The notes under the pieces: generated by a model
What the model was told of the DNA's origin: nothing
Seen by the model: only the letters and a program-made list of their open reading frames with translations
Database searches by the model: none
Part shown: positions 7,137-15,603 of the stretch, in pieces
How the letters are laid out: every line of letters starts with the position of its first letter
Numbering within the stretch: the stretch's first letter is position 1
Made by a program: the position numbers and the translations under genes
Source of the DNA: Nocardioides exalbidus
GTDB taxonomy: Bacteria > Actinomycetota > Actinomycetes > Propionibacteriales > Nocardioidaceae
Assembly: GCF_900105585.1 (NCBI RefSeq)
Contig: NZ_FNRT01000002.1
Coordinates: 1,798,001 to 1,862,000 of the forward strand
Length of the DNA stretch: 64,000 bases
Direction of reading: 5' to 3'

Positions 7137-9554
7137 TCAGTCGAGCGCGAGCCCCGCGGCCGGCGTGACGCGTGCGGCCTTGCGTGCGGGCACGACGCAC
7201 GCGGCGAGGCCGGCGAGCGCGGCCACCACGACGACGGCCGCCACCTGCAGCACCGGGACGGTGATCCCGGCACCCTCCACGACGGTGCCGACCATGACCT
7301 TCACGCCGACCCACGCGAACACCAGCCCCAGCGTCGTACCGATCAGCGTGGCGACCGCCGAGAGCAGCAGCCCCTCCATCGCCATCGCCCGGCGCAGCTG
7401 CGAGCGGGTCAGGCCCATCGCCCGGAGCAGGGCGTTCTCGCGACCGCGCTCGAGCACGGAGAGGCCGAGCGTGTTGGCGATGCCGACCAGTGCGATCACG
7501 ATCGCGATGGCCAGCAGCCCGACCACGGCGCCGGTGAGGATGTCGACCTGGAGGTCGACCCACGTGCGGTTGCTGTAGCCACCGTCGATGCCCGCACCGG
7601 ACGCCCCGGCCAGCGCGGCGAGGTCGCCGCGGAGGTCCTCGGCGTCGGCGCCGTCCGCCGCGCGGACCCAGATCGCCGTCGGCCTCGGGTCGGCGTCGAG
7701 CGCAGCGAGCGTCGCCGCCGAGACGATGCCCGAACGGCCCCAGCCGCTGGACAGCTCGACCTGCAGCGTCCGCTCGCGACCACCGACGGTGATGGTGACC
7801 TCCTCGTCGTCCCACCCCCGGTCGCCGACCTTCGTGGGCAGCTCGCCGACCACGTCGTACGGCAGCACGAGCACGCCGTCGGCCGGGACGAGGTCGTCGC
7901 TGCCGCGGACGACGCCGGGCTCCTGCGTCGCGCCGACGAGGGGGAACGAGACCTTGCCGATCGTGGCCGTCGTGCCGTCGAGGGCAGCGATGGCGGCGAC
8001 GCCGTCGACCGCCTCGGTGCGCGACGTGAGGTCCGCGGCGAGCGGCTGGTCGACGGCGGTGATCGAGGCGTCGACCGGGTAGTCGTCGTCCATCTCGCGG
8101 TTGATCTCCGTGCGCGACGACGCGAGCCCGGTGAGCACGGCGGTGGTCAGGGTGACGCCGACGAGCAGCGACGCAGCGGTGGTCGCCGTACGACGTGGGT
8201 TGCGCACCGCGTTGCCCGCGGCGAGCTGGCGGACCGGGCCCGTGCCCGACATCCGGCCGACGAGCCGGATCAGGGCCGGCACCAGGACCGGGCCCAGCAG
8301 CAGCACGCCGAGGAAGAAGATCGCGCCGCCGCCGAGCATGACCGGCACGGTGTGCGTGCCGACCGACAGTGCCATGAGCAGGGCCCCGGCGACGAGGAAC
8401 AGCGCGGCGAGCGCGAGTCGGATGCGTCCTGCGGCGGAGCGCACGTCGACGCCGGTGTCGGGCCGCAGCGCCGCCAGCGGGGCGACCTTCGTGGCCGCGC
8501 GGGTCGGGAGCCAGGCGGCGAGGAGGGTGACGACGACACCGACGGCGAACGCGGCACCGGTCCACCTCGGGTCGATCGTGGCGGCCCCCATGTCGGCGTA
8601 CCAGTGGTGCACGAGCGCGACGAGGCCGTAGCCGAGCGCGGTGCCCACGAGGATGCCGACGACCGATGCGGCGACACCCATCGCCAGGGCCTCGAGGCAA
8701 ATCGCGCGACGGAGCTGGCGGCGGGTCACGCCGACGCAGCGGAGCAGGGCGAAGTCGCGCTGGCGCTGGGCGAAGAGGATCGCAAACGTGTTGGCGATGA
8801 CCAGCACGCCGACGAAGAGCGCGATGAAGACGAAGACCAGCGCCATGATCGCGATGACGTCGACCCCGCGGGAGATCTCGGCCTGCCTGGCCGCGACCCA
8901 CGTGTCCGCGGACTCGATCGTCGCTCCGGGCGCGACCTCGGCGGCGAGGTCGGTGGAGCCGCCCCAGGCGAGCGCCTCGACCCAGAGGCTGGAGTCCTGG
9001 TAGCGCTCGAGCGTCTGCCACGGCACGTAGAGCGACGACGACGCGCCGGCCGGGCTGTCGACGAGCCCGACGACCTCGACCTCCGAGGCGAGGTCACCGC
9101 TGCCGATGCGGAGCGTGTCACCGATCTCCACGCCCGTGCTCTTGGCGGCGTTGGCGTCGGCCAGGGCCTCGCCGGGCGCGGTCGGGAACCGGCCGTCCTC
9201 GAGCTCCTGCCACTGCAGGGCGGGGTCGAGGGAGACCTCGGAGACGTCCGCGGCCGGTGCCAGCTCGACGCCGTCGCGCGAGACCGGCTCCATCGCGTAG
9301 CCGATGACGAGGGCCGGGACGTCCTGCTCGGTCGCGGCGTCGAGGAGCTTCGTGCCCTCCCGGGAGTCGTGGATGGTCACCACGTGGTCGAGGCCGGCGA
9401 CCGGGGCGCCGACGTCGGCGGTCAGCCCGGCCCGGGTGGCGCCGGTGAGCATCCCGGTCACCACGACGAACGCGACGCCGATGACGACGGCGAGCGAGGC
9501 GGCGACGTACCTCCGGGTGTGGTGGCGCAGCGACGCCAGCAGCACGGTGCGCAT
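7137..9554 (-). CDS. ABC transporter permease, FtsX/MacB type with two permease modules
   Basis: An 805-residue membrane subunit with duplicated architecture. An N-terminal helix (about 19-41) and a large extracellular domain precede three helices with the FtsX-like motif ALLRCVGVTRRQLRRAI. After a middle helix region comes a second extracellular domain and three more helices with ALLRAMGLTRSQLRRAM. This is the layout of actinobacterial exporters that pull substrates or lipids out of the membrane by mechanotransmission. The ATG overlaps the ATPase stop by one base (TGATG). The open frame reads upstream to 10352, but that part lies out of frame within the ATPase gene. Confidence 0.92.
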   Translation of the reverse strand: MRTVLLASLRHHTRRYVAASLAVVIGVAFVVVTGMLTGATRAGLTADVGAPVAGLDHVVTIHDSREGTKLLDAATEQDVPALVIGYAMEPVSRDGVELAPAADVSEVSLDPALQWQELEDGRFPTAPGEALADANAAKSTGVEIGDTLRIGSGDLASEVEVVGLVDSPAGASSSLYVPWQTLERYQDSSLWVEALAWGGSTDLAAEVAPGATIESADTWVAARQAEISRGVDVIAIMALVFVFIALFVGVLVIANTFAILFAQRQRDFALLRCVGVTRRQLRRAICLEALAMGVAASVVGILVGTALGYGLVALVHHWYADMGAATIDPRWTGAAFAVGVVVTLLAAWLPTRAATKVAPLAALRPDTGVDVRSAAGRIRLALAALFLVAGALLMALSVGTHTVPVMLGGGAIFFLGVLLLGPVLVPALIRLVGRMSGTGPVRQLAAGNAVRNPRRTATTAASLLVGVTLTTAVLTGLASSRTEINREMDDDYPVDASITAVDQPLAADLTSRTEAVDGVAAIAALDGTTATIGKVSFPLVGATQEPGVVRGSDDLVPADGVLVLPYDVVGELPTKVGDRGWDDEEVTITVGGRERTLQVELSSGWGRSGIVSAATLAALDADPRPTAIWVRAADGADAEDLRGDLAALAGASGAGIDGGYSNRTWVDLQVDILTGAVVGLLAIAIVIALVGIANTLGLSVLERGRENALLRAMGLTRSQLRRAMAMEGLLLSAVATLIGTTLGLVFAWVGVKVMVGTVVEGAGITVPVLQVAAVVVVAALAGLAACVVPARKAARVTPAAGLALD

Positions 9555-10303
9555 CAGGCGTTGCCTCCGCGCAGTGCCACGACCAGCTGGTCCTGGCCGG
9601 GGTCGGTGAGGTGGGCGGTGACCGCGCCGTCGTGGATGACGACCACGTCGTCGGCGTACGCCGCTGCGTCGAGCTCGTGGGTCACCATCACGACCGTCAT
9701 GCCGAGCTCGCGGACCGAGCGGCGCAGGTGGCCGAGGACCTCGGCGCTGGCCTCGCTGTCGAGGTTGCCGGTGGGCTCGTCGGCGAAGACGATGTCGGGC
9801 TGGGTCACGAGGGCCCGCGCGATCGCGACGCGCTGTTGCTGGCCGCCGGAGAGCTGGCTGGGCAGGTGGCCGAGCCGGTCGGCGAGGCCGAGGACGCCCA
9901 CGACCTGGTCGTAGCGCTCCCGGTCGACCTGGCGGCCGGCGAGCTCGAGCGGGAGCAGGATGTTCTGTCCGGCGGTGAGCATCGGCAGCAGGTTGAAGGC
10001 CTGGAAGACGAAGCCGATGTGCTCGCGGCGGAAGAGGGTGAGGGCGGTGTCGTCGAGCCCGGCCAGGTCGCGGCCGGCGACGGTGACGCTGCCCGCGGTC
10101 GCGACGTCGAGGCCGGCGAGGCAGTGCATGAGCGTTGACTTGCCCGAGCCGCTCGGGCCCATGATCGCGGTGAAGCGGCCGGCCGGGAGGTCGAGGTCGA
10201 CACCGCGCAGCGCGTGGACCGTGCTGTCCCCGCTGCCGTAGGTGCGGGCGAGGCCGCGGGCGCTCGCGGCGGTGCTGGTCGTCGTTCCGAGTGTGGTCGT
10301 CAT
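9554..10303 (-). CDS. ABC transporter ATP-binding protein, MacB/LolD type
   Basis: A 249-residue ATPase partner of the following permease. Walker A is GPSGSGKST (about residue 47), the signature is LSGGQQQRVAIARAL, Walker B is DIVFADEPTG and the switch His is in VTHE. The sequence YGSGDSTVHALRGVDLDLPAG near the N-terminus is typical of the MacB/LolD/FtsE group. Start ATG 10303 has only a weak ribosome site. The ATPase and permease form a two-gene operon; the substrate is unknown. Confidence 0.93.
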   Translation of the reverse strand: MTTTLGTTTSTAASARGLARTYGSGDSTVHALRGVDLDLPAGRFTAIMGPSGSGKSTLMHCLAGLDVATAGSVTVAGRDLAGLDDTALTLFRREHIGFVFQAFNLLPMLTAGQNILLPLELAGRQVDRERYDQVVGVLGLADRLGHLPSQLSGGQQQRVAIARALVTQPDIVFADEPTGNLDSEASAEVLGHLRRSVRELGMTVVMVTHELDAAAYADDVVVIHDGAVTAHLTDPGQDQLVVALRGGNA

Positions 10304-10424
10304 GGGGACAACGCTCGTCCGTCCCGGCCCTGCGATCGTCGGTCCCCGGCACGGACGTCGACTCGGTCCGGGGTCCGACGCCGCGTGGTCGGCGTACGAC
10401 CTGGGGAGGACCCGGGCGACCGGG

Positions 10425-11273
10425 TCAGGCGTGGGCGAGCGCCTCCCGGGCCGTGCGGGGCTCGCGGCCGAGCAGCTCGCCGAGGAGGGGGTCCGTGCCG
10501 GCGAAGAAGCCGTCGCGGGCCGCCTCGTAGAAGCCGAGCTGGAAGCGCGACATGGGCTCGGCCACCCCTGCAGCGGCCTGCGCCGCGAGCCACTCGTCGA
10601 CCTCCAGCACCCGGAGCGTGACCGTGCGGCCGGCCAGTGCCGAGGCGGCCTCGGCGAGCTCGGCGAAGGTCGGGGCCTCGGCGGCGGTGAGGGTCGTGGG
10701 GCCGTCGTGGGCGCCGTCGGAGAGCAGGATCGCGGCAGCGGCCTCGGCCGCGTCCTCGCGGGCGGTCCACGACACCGGTCCGTCACCGGGCACGGCGATG
10801 ACGCCGGTCTCGCGCCACGGCCCGGCCAGCCACTGGAGGCTGTGGGCGTAGAAGCCGTTGCGCAGGGAGGTCCACGGGACGCCGGACGCGGCGAGCAGCT
10901 GCTCGGTCGCGAAGTGCGTCGCGCCCGGGCGGAACGGGTTGTCGGGAGCGGCGGCCTGGTGGCTGGTGTAGAGGATCCTGCCGACGCCGACGGAAACGGC
11001 GGCCTCGATCGCGGCCCGGTGGAGCGCGACGTGGTCCCCCGCCGGGTCGTTGGACGAGACGAGGAGCAGCTGGTCGGCGCCGTCGTACGCCGCCGGGAGC
11101 GAGGCGGTGTCGGCGTAGTCCCCGCGTCGCACCTCGACGCCGAGGTCGGCGAACCGCTGGGCCCGGGCGACGTCGCGCGCCACCACCACGACCTCGCTGG
11201 GTGGGACTCGCTCGAGCAGGTGGTCGACGGTCGAACCGTTGAGGGCGCCGGCGGCGCCCGTGACGATGATCAT
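10425..11273 (-). CDS. NmrA-like NAD(P)-binding reductase (QOR2-like)
   Basis: A 282-residue atypical short-chain reductase of the NmrA/NAD(P)H:quinone oxidoreductase type 2 group. The Rossmann motif VTGAAGALNGS lies at the N-terminus, LLLVSSND in the middle, and SLRNGFYAHSLQWL in the usual substrate-side position. Family members reduce quinones or act as NADP sensors. The gene is divergent from a TetR regulator with an operator over its transcription start, which suggests induction by its substrate. The ribosome site is GAAGGA, 8 bases before the ATG. Confidence 0.85.
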   Translation of the reverse strand: MIIVTGAAGALNGSTVDHLLERVPPSEVVVVARDVARAQRFADLGVEVRRGDYADTASLPAAYDGADQLLLVSSNDPAGDHVALHRAAIEAAVSVGVGRILYTSHQAAAPDNPFRPGATHFATEQLLAASGVPWTSLRNGFYAHSLQWLAGPWRETGVIAVPGDGPVSWTAREDAAEAAAAILLSDGAHDGPTTLTAAEAPTFAELAEAASALAGRTVTLRVLEVDEWLAAQAAAGVAEPMSRFQLGFYEAARDGFFAGTDPLLGELLGREPRTAREALAHA

Positions 11274-11286
11274 GGTTACGTCCTTC

Positions 11287-11305
11287 TTGTTAACGTTGAT
11301 AACAA
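11287..11305. promoter_or_regulatory. TetR-type operator between reductase and regulator genes
   Basis: TTGTTAACGTTGATAACAA, an inverted repeat of TTGTTA with a 7-bp centre, lies 14 bp upstream of the reductase ATG. For the leftward gene, TTGCTA and TATCGT are 18 bp apart just upstream, so a bound TetR dimer would sit on the transcription start. It is AT-rich against a 72% GC background. The regulator's own promoter (TATCCT at 11346-11351, six bases before GTG) is about 40 bp away. Confidence 0.7.
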
Positions 11306-11357
11306 CGACGATAGACACATGAGATCGGTGATAGCAAGGTGTCGTTATCCTTGGTCC

Positions 11358-12071
11358 GTGACTCCACCTCGCACCGACGCCCGCCACGCCATCGTGGACG
11401 CGGGTGCGCGCCTGCTCCGCGAGGGCGGTCCGGCGGCGATGACGACGCGCGGGGTGGCCGAGCTCGCCGGGGTGCAGGCGCCCACCATCTACCGGCTCTT
11501 CGGCGACAAGGACGGCCTCCTGGAAGCCGTCGCCGAGCACGTGATGGCCGGCTTCGTGGCCGTCAAGACCGCCGAGATGGAGGCGACCGCTGCGGACGAC
11601 CTCGACCCGGTGGCGGACCTGAGGGCGAGCTGGCGGCGCCAGGTCGAGTTCAGCCTCGCCAACCCCGCGGTGTTCCGGCTGCTGAGCGACCCGGACCGCG
11701 TGGGTGGGTCGCCGGCCGCGCAATCGGGGCGCGAGGTGCTGCGCTCGCGCGTGCACCGGCTGGCGACCGCGGGGCTGCTGCGCGTGCCCGAGGCGCGCGC
11801 CGTCGACCTGATCCACGCGTCGGGGGTGGGGGTGATCCACGCGCTGCTGGCCATGCCGGGCGACCAGCGTGACCCGGCGCTGGGGGAGACGATGATGGAC
11901 GCCGTGCTCGACGCGATCCTCGTCGACGCCGGCTCGAGCGCGGACGTCGCGGGGCACGGGCCGGTGGCGGCGGCGGTCTCGCTCCGGGCCGTCGCGCCGG
12001 AGCTCGAGGTGCTCAGCCCGCCCGAGCGACAGCTCCTCGCCGAGTGGCTCGACCGGATCGCCGCCGGGTGA
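11358..12071 (+). CDS. TetR/AcrR family transcriptional regulator
   Basis: A 237-residue repressor. The N-terminal helix-turn-helix is clear (TTRGVAELAGVQAPTIYRLFGDKDGL, about residues 31-57), followed by a helical ligand and dimer domain. The last 45 residues run past the usual TetR length. The likely target is the divergent quinone-reductase-like gene through the palindrome at 11287-11305. GTG 11358 is chosen because TATCCT ends six bases before it, predicting a leaderless message; the frame is open far upstream without coding signature. Confidence 0.88.
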   Translation: MTPPRTDARHAIVDAGARLLREGGPAAMTTRGVAELAGVQAPTIYRLFGDKDGLLEAVAEHVMAGFVAVKTAEMEATAADDLDPVADLRASWRRQVEFSLANPAVFRLLSDPDRVGGSPAAQSGREVLRSRVHRLATAGLLRVPEARAVDLIHASGVGVIHALLAMPGDQRDPALGETMMDAVLDAILVDAGSSADVAGHGPVAAAVSLRAVAPELEVLSPPERQLLAEWLDRIAAG

Positions 12072-12073
12072 CT

Positions 12074-12147
12074 GTGCACCCGAGTCTCCCGCTTGTCGGC
12101 CGAGATCTCGGCCGACAAGCGGGGCGGTCACCGGATATCCGGTGACT
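12074..12147. repeat. Composite palindromic repeat, copy B (inverted)
   Basis: An inverted copy of the element at 2221-2299. It contains a perfect 36-bp palindrome (12088-12123) and a perfect 20-bp palindrome (12127-12146), flanked by GTGCACCCGAGTCTC. It lies between the convergent TetR and response-regulator genes, where it can serve as a bidirectional terminator. Confidence 0.85.
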
Positions 12148-12168
12148 CCAGCCCGGGGCCGGCCCAGA

Positions 12169-12837
12169 TCAGGCCGTCACGAGACCCGTCTCGTAGCCGA
12201 GCACGACGAGCTGGACGCGGTCGCGCGAGCCGGTCTTGGCGAGGATCCGGCCGACGTGGGTCTTCACCGTCGTCTCGGCGACGACGAGGTCGGCGGCGAT
12301 CTCGGTGTTGGTGCGACCGCGTGCGATGAGGGTGAGCACCTCGACCTCGCGCTCGGTCAGCAGGGCGAGCCGGTCGTCGTGGGCGGCGGGCGTGGCCGGG
12401 TCGGGGAGGGCCGCGAAGTGGTCGAGCAGCCGGCGGGTGGTGCTGGGCGCGACCACGGCGTCGCCGGCGACCACCGAGCGGATGGCGCCGAGCAGGTCGG
12501 GCGGTGCGGCGTCCTTCAGCAGGAAGGCCGAGGCGCCGGCGCGGATGGCGGCGAAGGCGTACTCGTCGAGGTCGAAGGTGGTCAGCACGATGACCCGCGG
12601 CGGGGCATCGGTCGCCAGCAGCCGACGGGTCGTCTCGACGCCGTCGAGGCGCGGCATCCGCACGTCCATCAGCACCACGTCGGCGGACGTCACGGCGAGC
12701 TGCGACAGCGCCTCCCCGCCGTCGCCCGCCTCGCCCACCACGGTCATGTCGTCCTGGCTCTCGACGAGCATCCGGAAGCCTGCGCGCACCATCTGCTGGT
12801 CGTCGACGAGGAAGATGCGAATGGCTGGATCGCTCAC
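12169..12837 (-). CDS. NarL/FixJ family response regulator
   Basis: A 222-residue regulator. The receiver domain (about 1-120) has the phospho-acceptor Asp in VLMDVRMP, Thr in VIVLTTFD and Lys in FLLKDAAPP. The C-terminal LuxR helix-turn-helix is LTEREVEVLTLIARGRTNTE and following. The start GTG overlaps the kinase stop by four bases (GTGA), so the two are translationally coupled. Targets are unknown; nearby candidates are the ABC exporter genes. Confidence 0.92.
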   Translation of the reverse strand: MSDPAIRIFLVDDQQMVRAGFRMLVESQDDMTVVGEAGDGGEALSQLAVTSADVVLMDVRMPRLDGVETTRRLLATDAPPRVIVLTTFDLDEYAFAAIRAGASAFLLKDAAPPDLLGAIRSVVAGDAVVAPSTTRRLLDHFAALPDPATPAAHDDRLALLTEREVEVLTLIARGRTNTEIAADLVVAETTVKTHVGRILAKTGSRDRVQLVVLGYETGLVTA

Positions 12838-14027
12838 AGCGGCAGCCTCGCAGACACGACGTAGCCGCCCCCGGCCGCGGGTCCCGCCGTGACCGATCCG
12901 CCGTGCACCGCGGCCCGCTCGCGCATCCCGACCAGCCCGAGCCCGTGGCCGTCGGACTGCGCCGCGGCACCGCGCCCGTCGTCGCGCACCTCGACCTCGA
13001 CGTCGCGCCCCACGGCCACCCGGATGCACACCGCGGCCGACGGGCCGGCGTGCTTGCGGACGTTGGTGAGCGCCTCCTGCACGATGCGGTACGCCGCCAG
13101 CCCGACACCGTCGGGCACCTCGGGCAGCCCGTCCGACAGGTCGGCCGGCAGGTCGGCGTCGACCCTCATCCCGGCGGCGCGCGCCTCGTCCACCAGGTGG
13201 CGTACGTCGTCGAGCGAGGGCTGCGGCACCACGCCGGTGTCACCGTCGCGGAGCAGCCCCAGCAGCCGGCGCATCTCGGCGAGCGCGCTGCGGCCGGTGG
13301 CGGAGATCGTCTCCAGCGTCTCGACGGCGACGTCGGGGTCCTTGGCTGCCGCGTAGCGCGCACCGTCGGCCTGGATCACGATGACCGACAGGCCGTGCGC
13401 CACCACGTCGTGCATCTCGCGCGCGATCCGGGAGCGCTCGTCGCGGGCGGCCAGCTCGACCTCGCGCTCGGCCATCCGCTCGGCCTGCTCGGCGCGCGCG
13501 AGGAGGGAGGCGACGTACCTCTCCCGCTCCTGCGCGGCGAAGCCCAGCGCCCAGGCGGCGGTGACGATCGCGCCGATCGTCACGGTGTAGGGGATCAGGG
13601 CGGCCGCGGTGAGGTCGGCGTCGAACCCCATGAGCCAGCGGACCGCGGCGACCAGCGCGCCGGCGTAGCCCACCAGGAGCGCAGCGACGCCCTGCCACCG
13701 CGGCGACCAGCGCGCCACGGAGTAGACCGCGACGGGGAAGGCCAGCTGCCCGACGGTGGGCTCGGTGATCGCGACGGCCTGCAGCACACTGACGCCGGCG
13801 ACGGCGGCGAACGCCGCGCCCGGGCGGGTGCGCCGCCACAGCAGCGGCAGCACCTCGAGCACCGCGAGGACGAACGAGACGGGCTGGTCCGACAGCACGT
13901 GGCCGAGCGTGAGCAGCCCCATGCCCGCCACGAGGAGCCGGTCGAACCACAGGCGTCCCCGCACGCCGAGGCGCCACGGGTGCTGGTCGTCCCGGATCGG
14001 TCCTGCTGCTGGCCCTCCTGTCGGCAT
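12834..14027 (-). CDS. Sensor histidine kinase, DesK/NarX-like
   Basis: A 397-residue kinase. The N-terminal half has five to six membrane helices with short loops and no large extracellular domain, so it probably senses the membrane or an intramembrane signal. The dimerisation domain holds the phospho-His in IAREMHDVVAHGLSVI (HisKA_3), and the ATPase domain ends with HGLGLVGMRERAAVHGG. ATG 14027 is chosen as the first Met ahead of the membrane region; the open frame upstream overlaps the divergent DUF4177 gene. It forms an operon with the regulator that follows. Confidence 0.9.
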   Translation of the reverse strand: MPTGGPAAGPIRDDQHPWRLGVRGRLWFDRLLVAGMGLLTLGHVLSDQPVSFVLAVLEVLPLLWRRTRPGAAFAAVAGVSVLQAVAITEPTVGQLAFPVAVYSVARWSPRWQGVAALLVGYAGALVAAVRWLMGFDADLTAAALIPYTVTIGAIVTAAWALGFAAQERERYVASLLARAEQAERMAEREVELAARDERSRIAREMHDVVAHGLSVIVIQADGARYAAAKDPDVAVETLETISATGRSALAEMRRLLGLLRDGDTGVVPQPSLDDVRHLVDEARAAGMRVDADLPADLSDGLPEVPDGVGLAAYRIVQEALTNVRKHAGPSAAVCIRVAVGRDVEVEVRDDGRGAAAQSDGHGLGLVGMRERAAVHGGSVTAGPAAGGGYVVSARLPL

Positions 14028-14118
14028 GGGCCGAACGCTAGACGGCGCGCGGGCGCTGCGCGTCGGACCACGGGAGGACCTCGGAGCCGCTCCGTCCGGC
14101 CCGAGTAGGGTGCGATCC

Positions 14119-14271
14119 ATGACCCAGTGGGAATACCAGGTGGCGCCGATTCCGCTCCACAACGAAGCGCTGATGCTCAACAACTTCGGCCAGGACGGCT
14201 GGGAGCTGGTGGCCATCCACACCAACGCCCAGGGCGGCCTCGTCGCCTTCCTGAAGAAGCAGAAGGCCTGA
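14119..14271 (+). CDS. Small DUF4177-like protein
   Basis: A 50-residue protein (starts MTQWEYQVAPI, contains NNFGQDGWELVAIH) with the DUF4177 pattern, in which a strand pair carries a conserved GWELV. It has no catalytic residues. TAGGGT lies 7 bases before the ATG, predicting a leaderless message, and the stop is followed one base later by the RidA start. The role is unknown; the conserved placement suggests co-expression with the RidA protein. Confidence 0.8.
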   Translation: MTQWEYQVAPIPLHNEALMLNNFGQDGWELVAIHTNAQGGLVAFLKKQKA

Positions 14272-14272
14272 C

Positions 14273-14728
14273 GTGGGCGCTGAGGCACGCCTGGCCGAGC
14301 TGGGCATCACGATCCCCGAGGTCGTCCCGCCGGTCGCGGCCTACCAGCCCACCGCCCGCACCGGGAACCTCGTCTTCACCTCCGGCCAGCTGCCCGCCAA
14401 GGACGGCGAGATGCTCGCCATCGGCAAGGTCGGCGGCGAGGTCACCGAGGAGGAGGGCTACGCCTGCGCCCGCCAGTGCGCGCTCAACGCGCTGGCCGCG
14501 GTGAGGGCCGAGATCGGCTCCCTCGACCACGTCAAGCGCGTCGTCAAGGTCGTCGCCTTCGTGGCGTCCACGACCGACTTCACCGGACAGCCGCGGGTCG
14601 CCAACGGCGCCTCCGAGCTGCTCGGGGAGGTGTTCGGCGAGGCCGGCAAGCACGCCCGCTCCGCCGTCGGCGTCCCGGTGCTCCCGCTCGACGTCCCCGT
14701 CGAGGTCGAGATCATCGTCGAGGTCTGA
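14273..14728 (+). CDS. RidA family protein
   Basis: A 151-residue Rid/YjgF/UK114 protein. It shows TGNLVFTSGQLPAKDGEM, a central helix (ALNALAAVRAEIG) and HARSAVGVPVLPLDVPVEVE near the end. The Arg in HARSAVGV corresponds to the Arg that binds the carboxylate of imine/enamine substrates in RidA. It belongs to the longer actinobacterial subgroup, so hydrolysis of reactive enamines is likely but not certain. GTG start; its stop overlaps the NUDIX start (TGATG). Confidence 0.9.
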   Translation: MGAEARLAELGITIPEVVPPVAAYQPTARTGNLVFTSGQLPAKDGEMLAIGKVGGEVTEEEGYACARQCALNALAAVRAEIGSLDHVKRVVKVVAFVASTTDFTGQPRVANGASELLGEVFGEAGKHARSAVGVPVLPLDVPVEVEIIVEV

Positions 14729-15603
14729 TGCAGCGGCTCCCGCTGCCGGACGCCCTCGTCACCCAGGCCCGGGCCTACGCCGCCGGCGACGCCACGCCCG
14801 CCGAGCCGCGCGACGCGGCGACGGTGGTGCTGATGCGTCCCGGCGCCTCGGGACCGGACCTCTACCTCCTGCGCCGGCACACGTCGATGGCGTTCGCCGG
14901 CGGGATGTGCGTGTTCCCCGGCGGCGGGGTCGACCCGCGCGACTTCGACTCCGTGCTGACCGAGGACGGGCTCGTGGACCGCGGTCTCTGGGCCGGTCCG
15001 TCGCCGGCCGAGTGGGCGACGCGGCTCGGCTGCGACGAGCCGAAGGCGCGCGCGCTGGTGTGCGCAGCGGTGCGCGAGACCTTCGAGGAGTCGTCGGTCC
15101 TGCTCGCCGGCGCGGGTCCGACCGAGGTCGTCGCCGACACCACCGGTGACGACTGGGAGGCCGACCGGGTGGCCCTCGAGTCGCGCGAGCTGTCGCTCAC
15201 CGCCTTCCTCGAGAAGCGGTCGCTCGTCCTCCGCACCGACCTCCTCGGCGCCTGGTCGGGCTGGCTGACCCCCGTCTTCGAGCCGCGCCGCTACCGCACG
15301 TGGTTCTTCGTCGCGCTCCTACCGGAGGGCCAGGTCACCCGCGACGTGTCGACCGAGTCGTCGTCGGTGATGTGGACCGGCGCGCTCGACGCGGTCGCCC
15401 AGGTCGAGGAGGAGCGGATCCTCATGCTGCCGCCGACGTGGCTGACCTGCCTGGAGGTGGGCCAGTACGCCGACCCCGCCGCCGTGCTCGCGGCTTCGCG
15501 GGAGCGGACCGTCGAGATGTTCATGCCCGAGGTCGTGGCCGACGGCGAGGAGTTCATCCTCTCCACGCCGCCGGCCTACGCGGCGCTGATGGCGGACCGA
15601 TGA
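14728..15603 (+). CDS. NUDIX hydrolase, NUDT19-like with split Nudix box
   Basis: A 291-residue hydrolase. The Nudix box is interrupted: FPGGGVDPRDFDS is separated by about 45 residues from AAVRETFEESSVLL, which carries the metal-binding REXXEE motif. This insertion is a feature of the NUDT19/RP2p group, for which CoA-diphosphate cleavage is reported in animals. The bacterial substrate is not known. The gene overlaps both neighbours by a few bases, so RidA, NUDIX and the metallo-hydrolase read as one operon. Confidence 0.87.
   Translation: MQRLPLPDALVTQARAYAAGDATPAEPRDAATVVLMRPGASGPDLYLLRRHTSMAFAGGMCVFPGGGVDPRDFDSVLTEDGLVDRGLWAGPSPAEWATRLGCDEPKARALVCAAVRETFEESSVLLAGAGPTEVVADTTGDDWEADRVALESRELSLTAFLEKRSLVLRTDLLGAWSGWLTPVFEPRRYRTWFFVALLPEGQVTRDVSTESSSVMWTGALDAVAQVEEERILMLPPTWLTCLEVGQYADPAAVLAASRERTVEMFMPEVVADGEEFILSTPPAYAALMADR

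Noticed and set aside
9555..10352. Upstream extension of the FtsX-type permease frame
   Set aside because: It is the shadow of the ATPase gene in another frame; the permease starts at ATG 9554.
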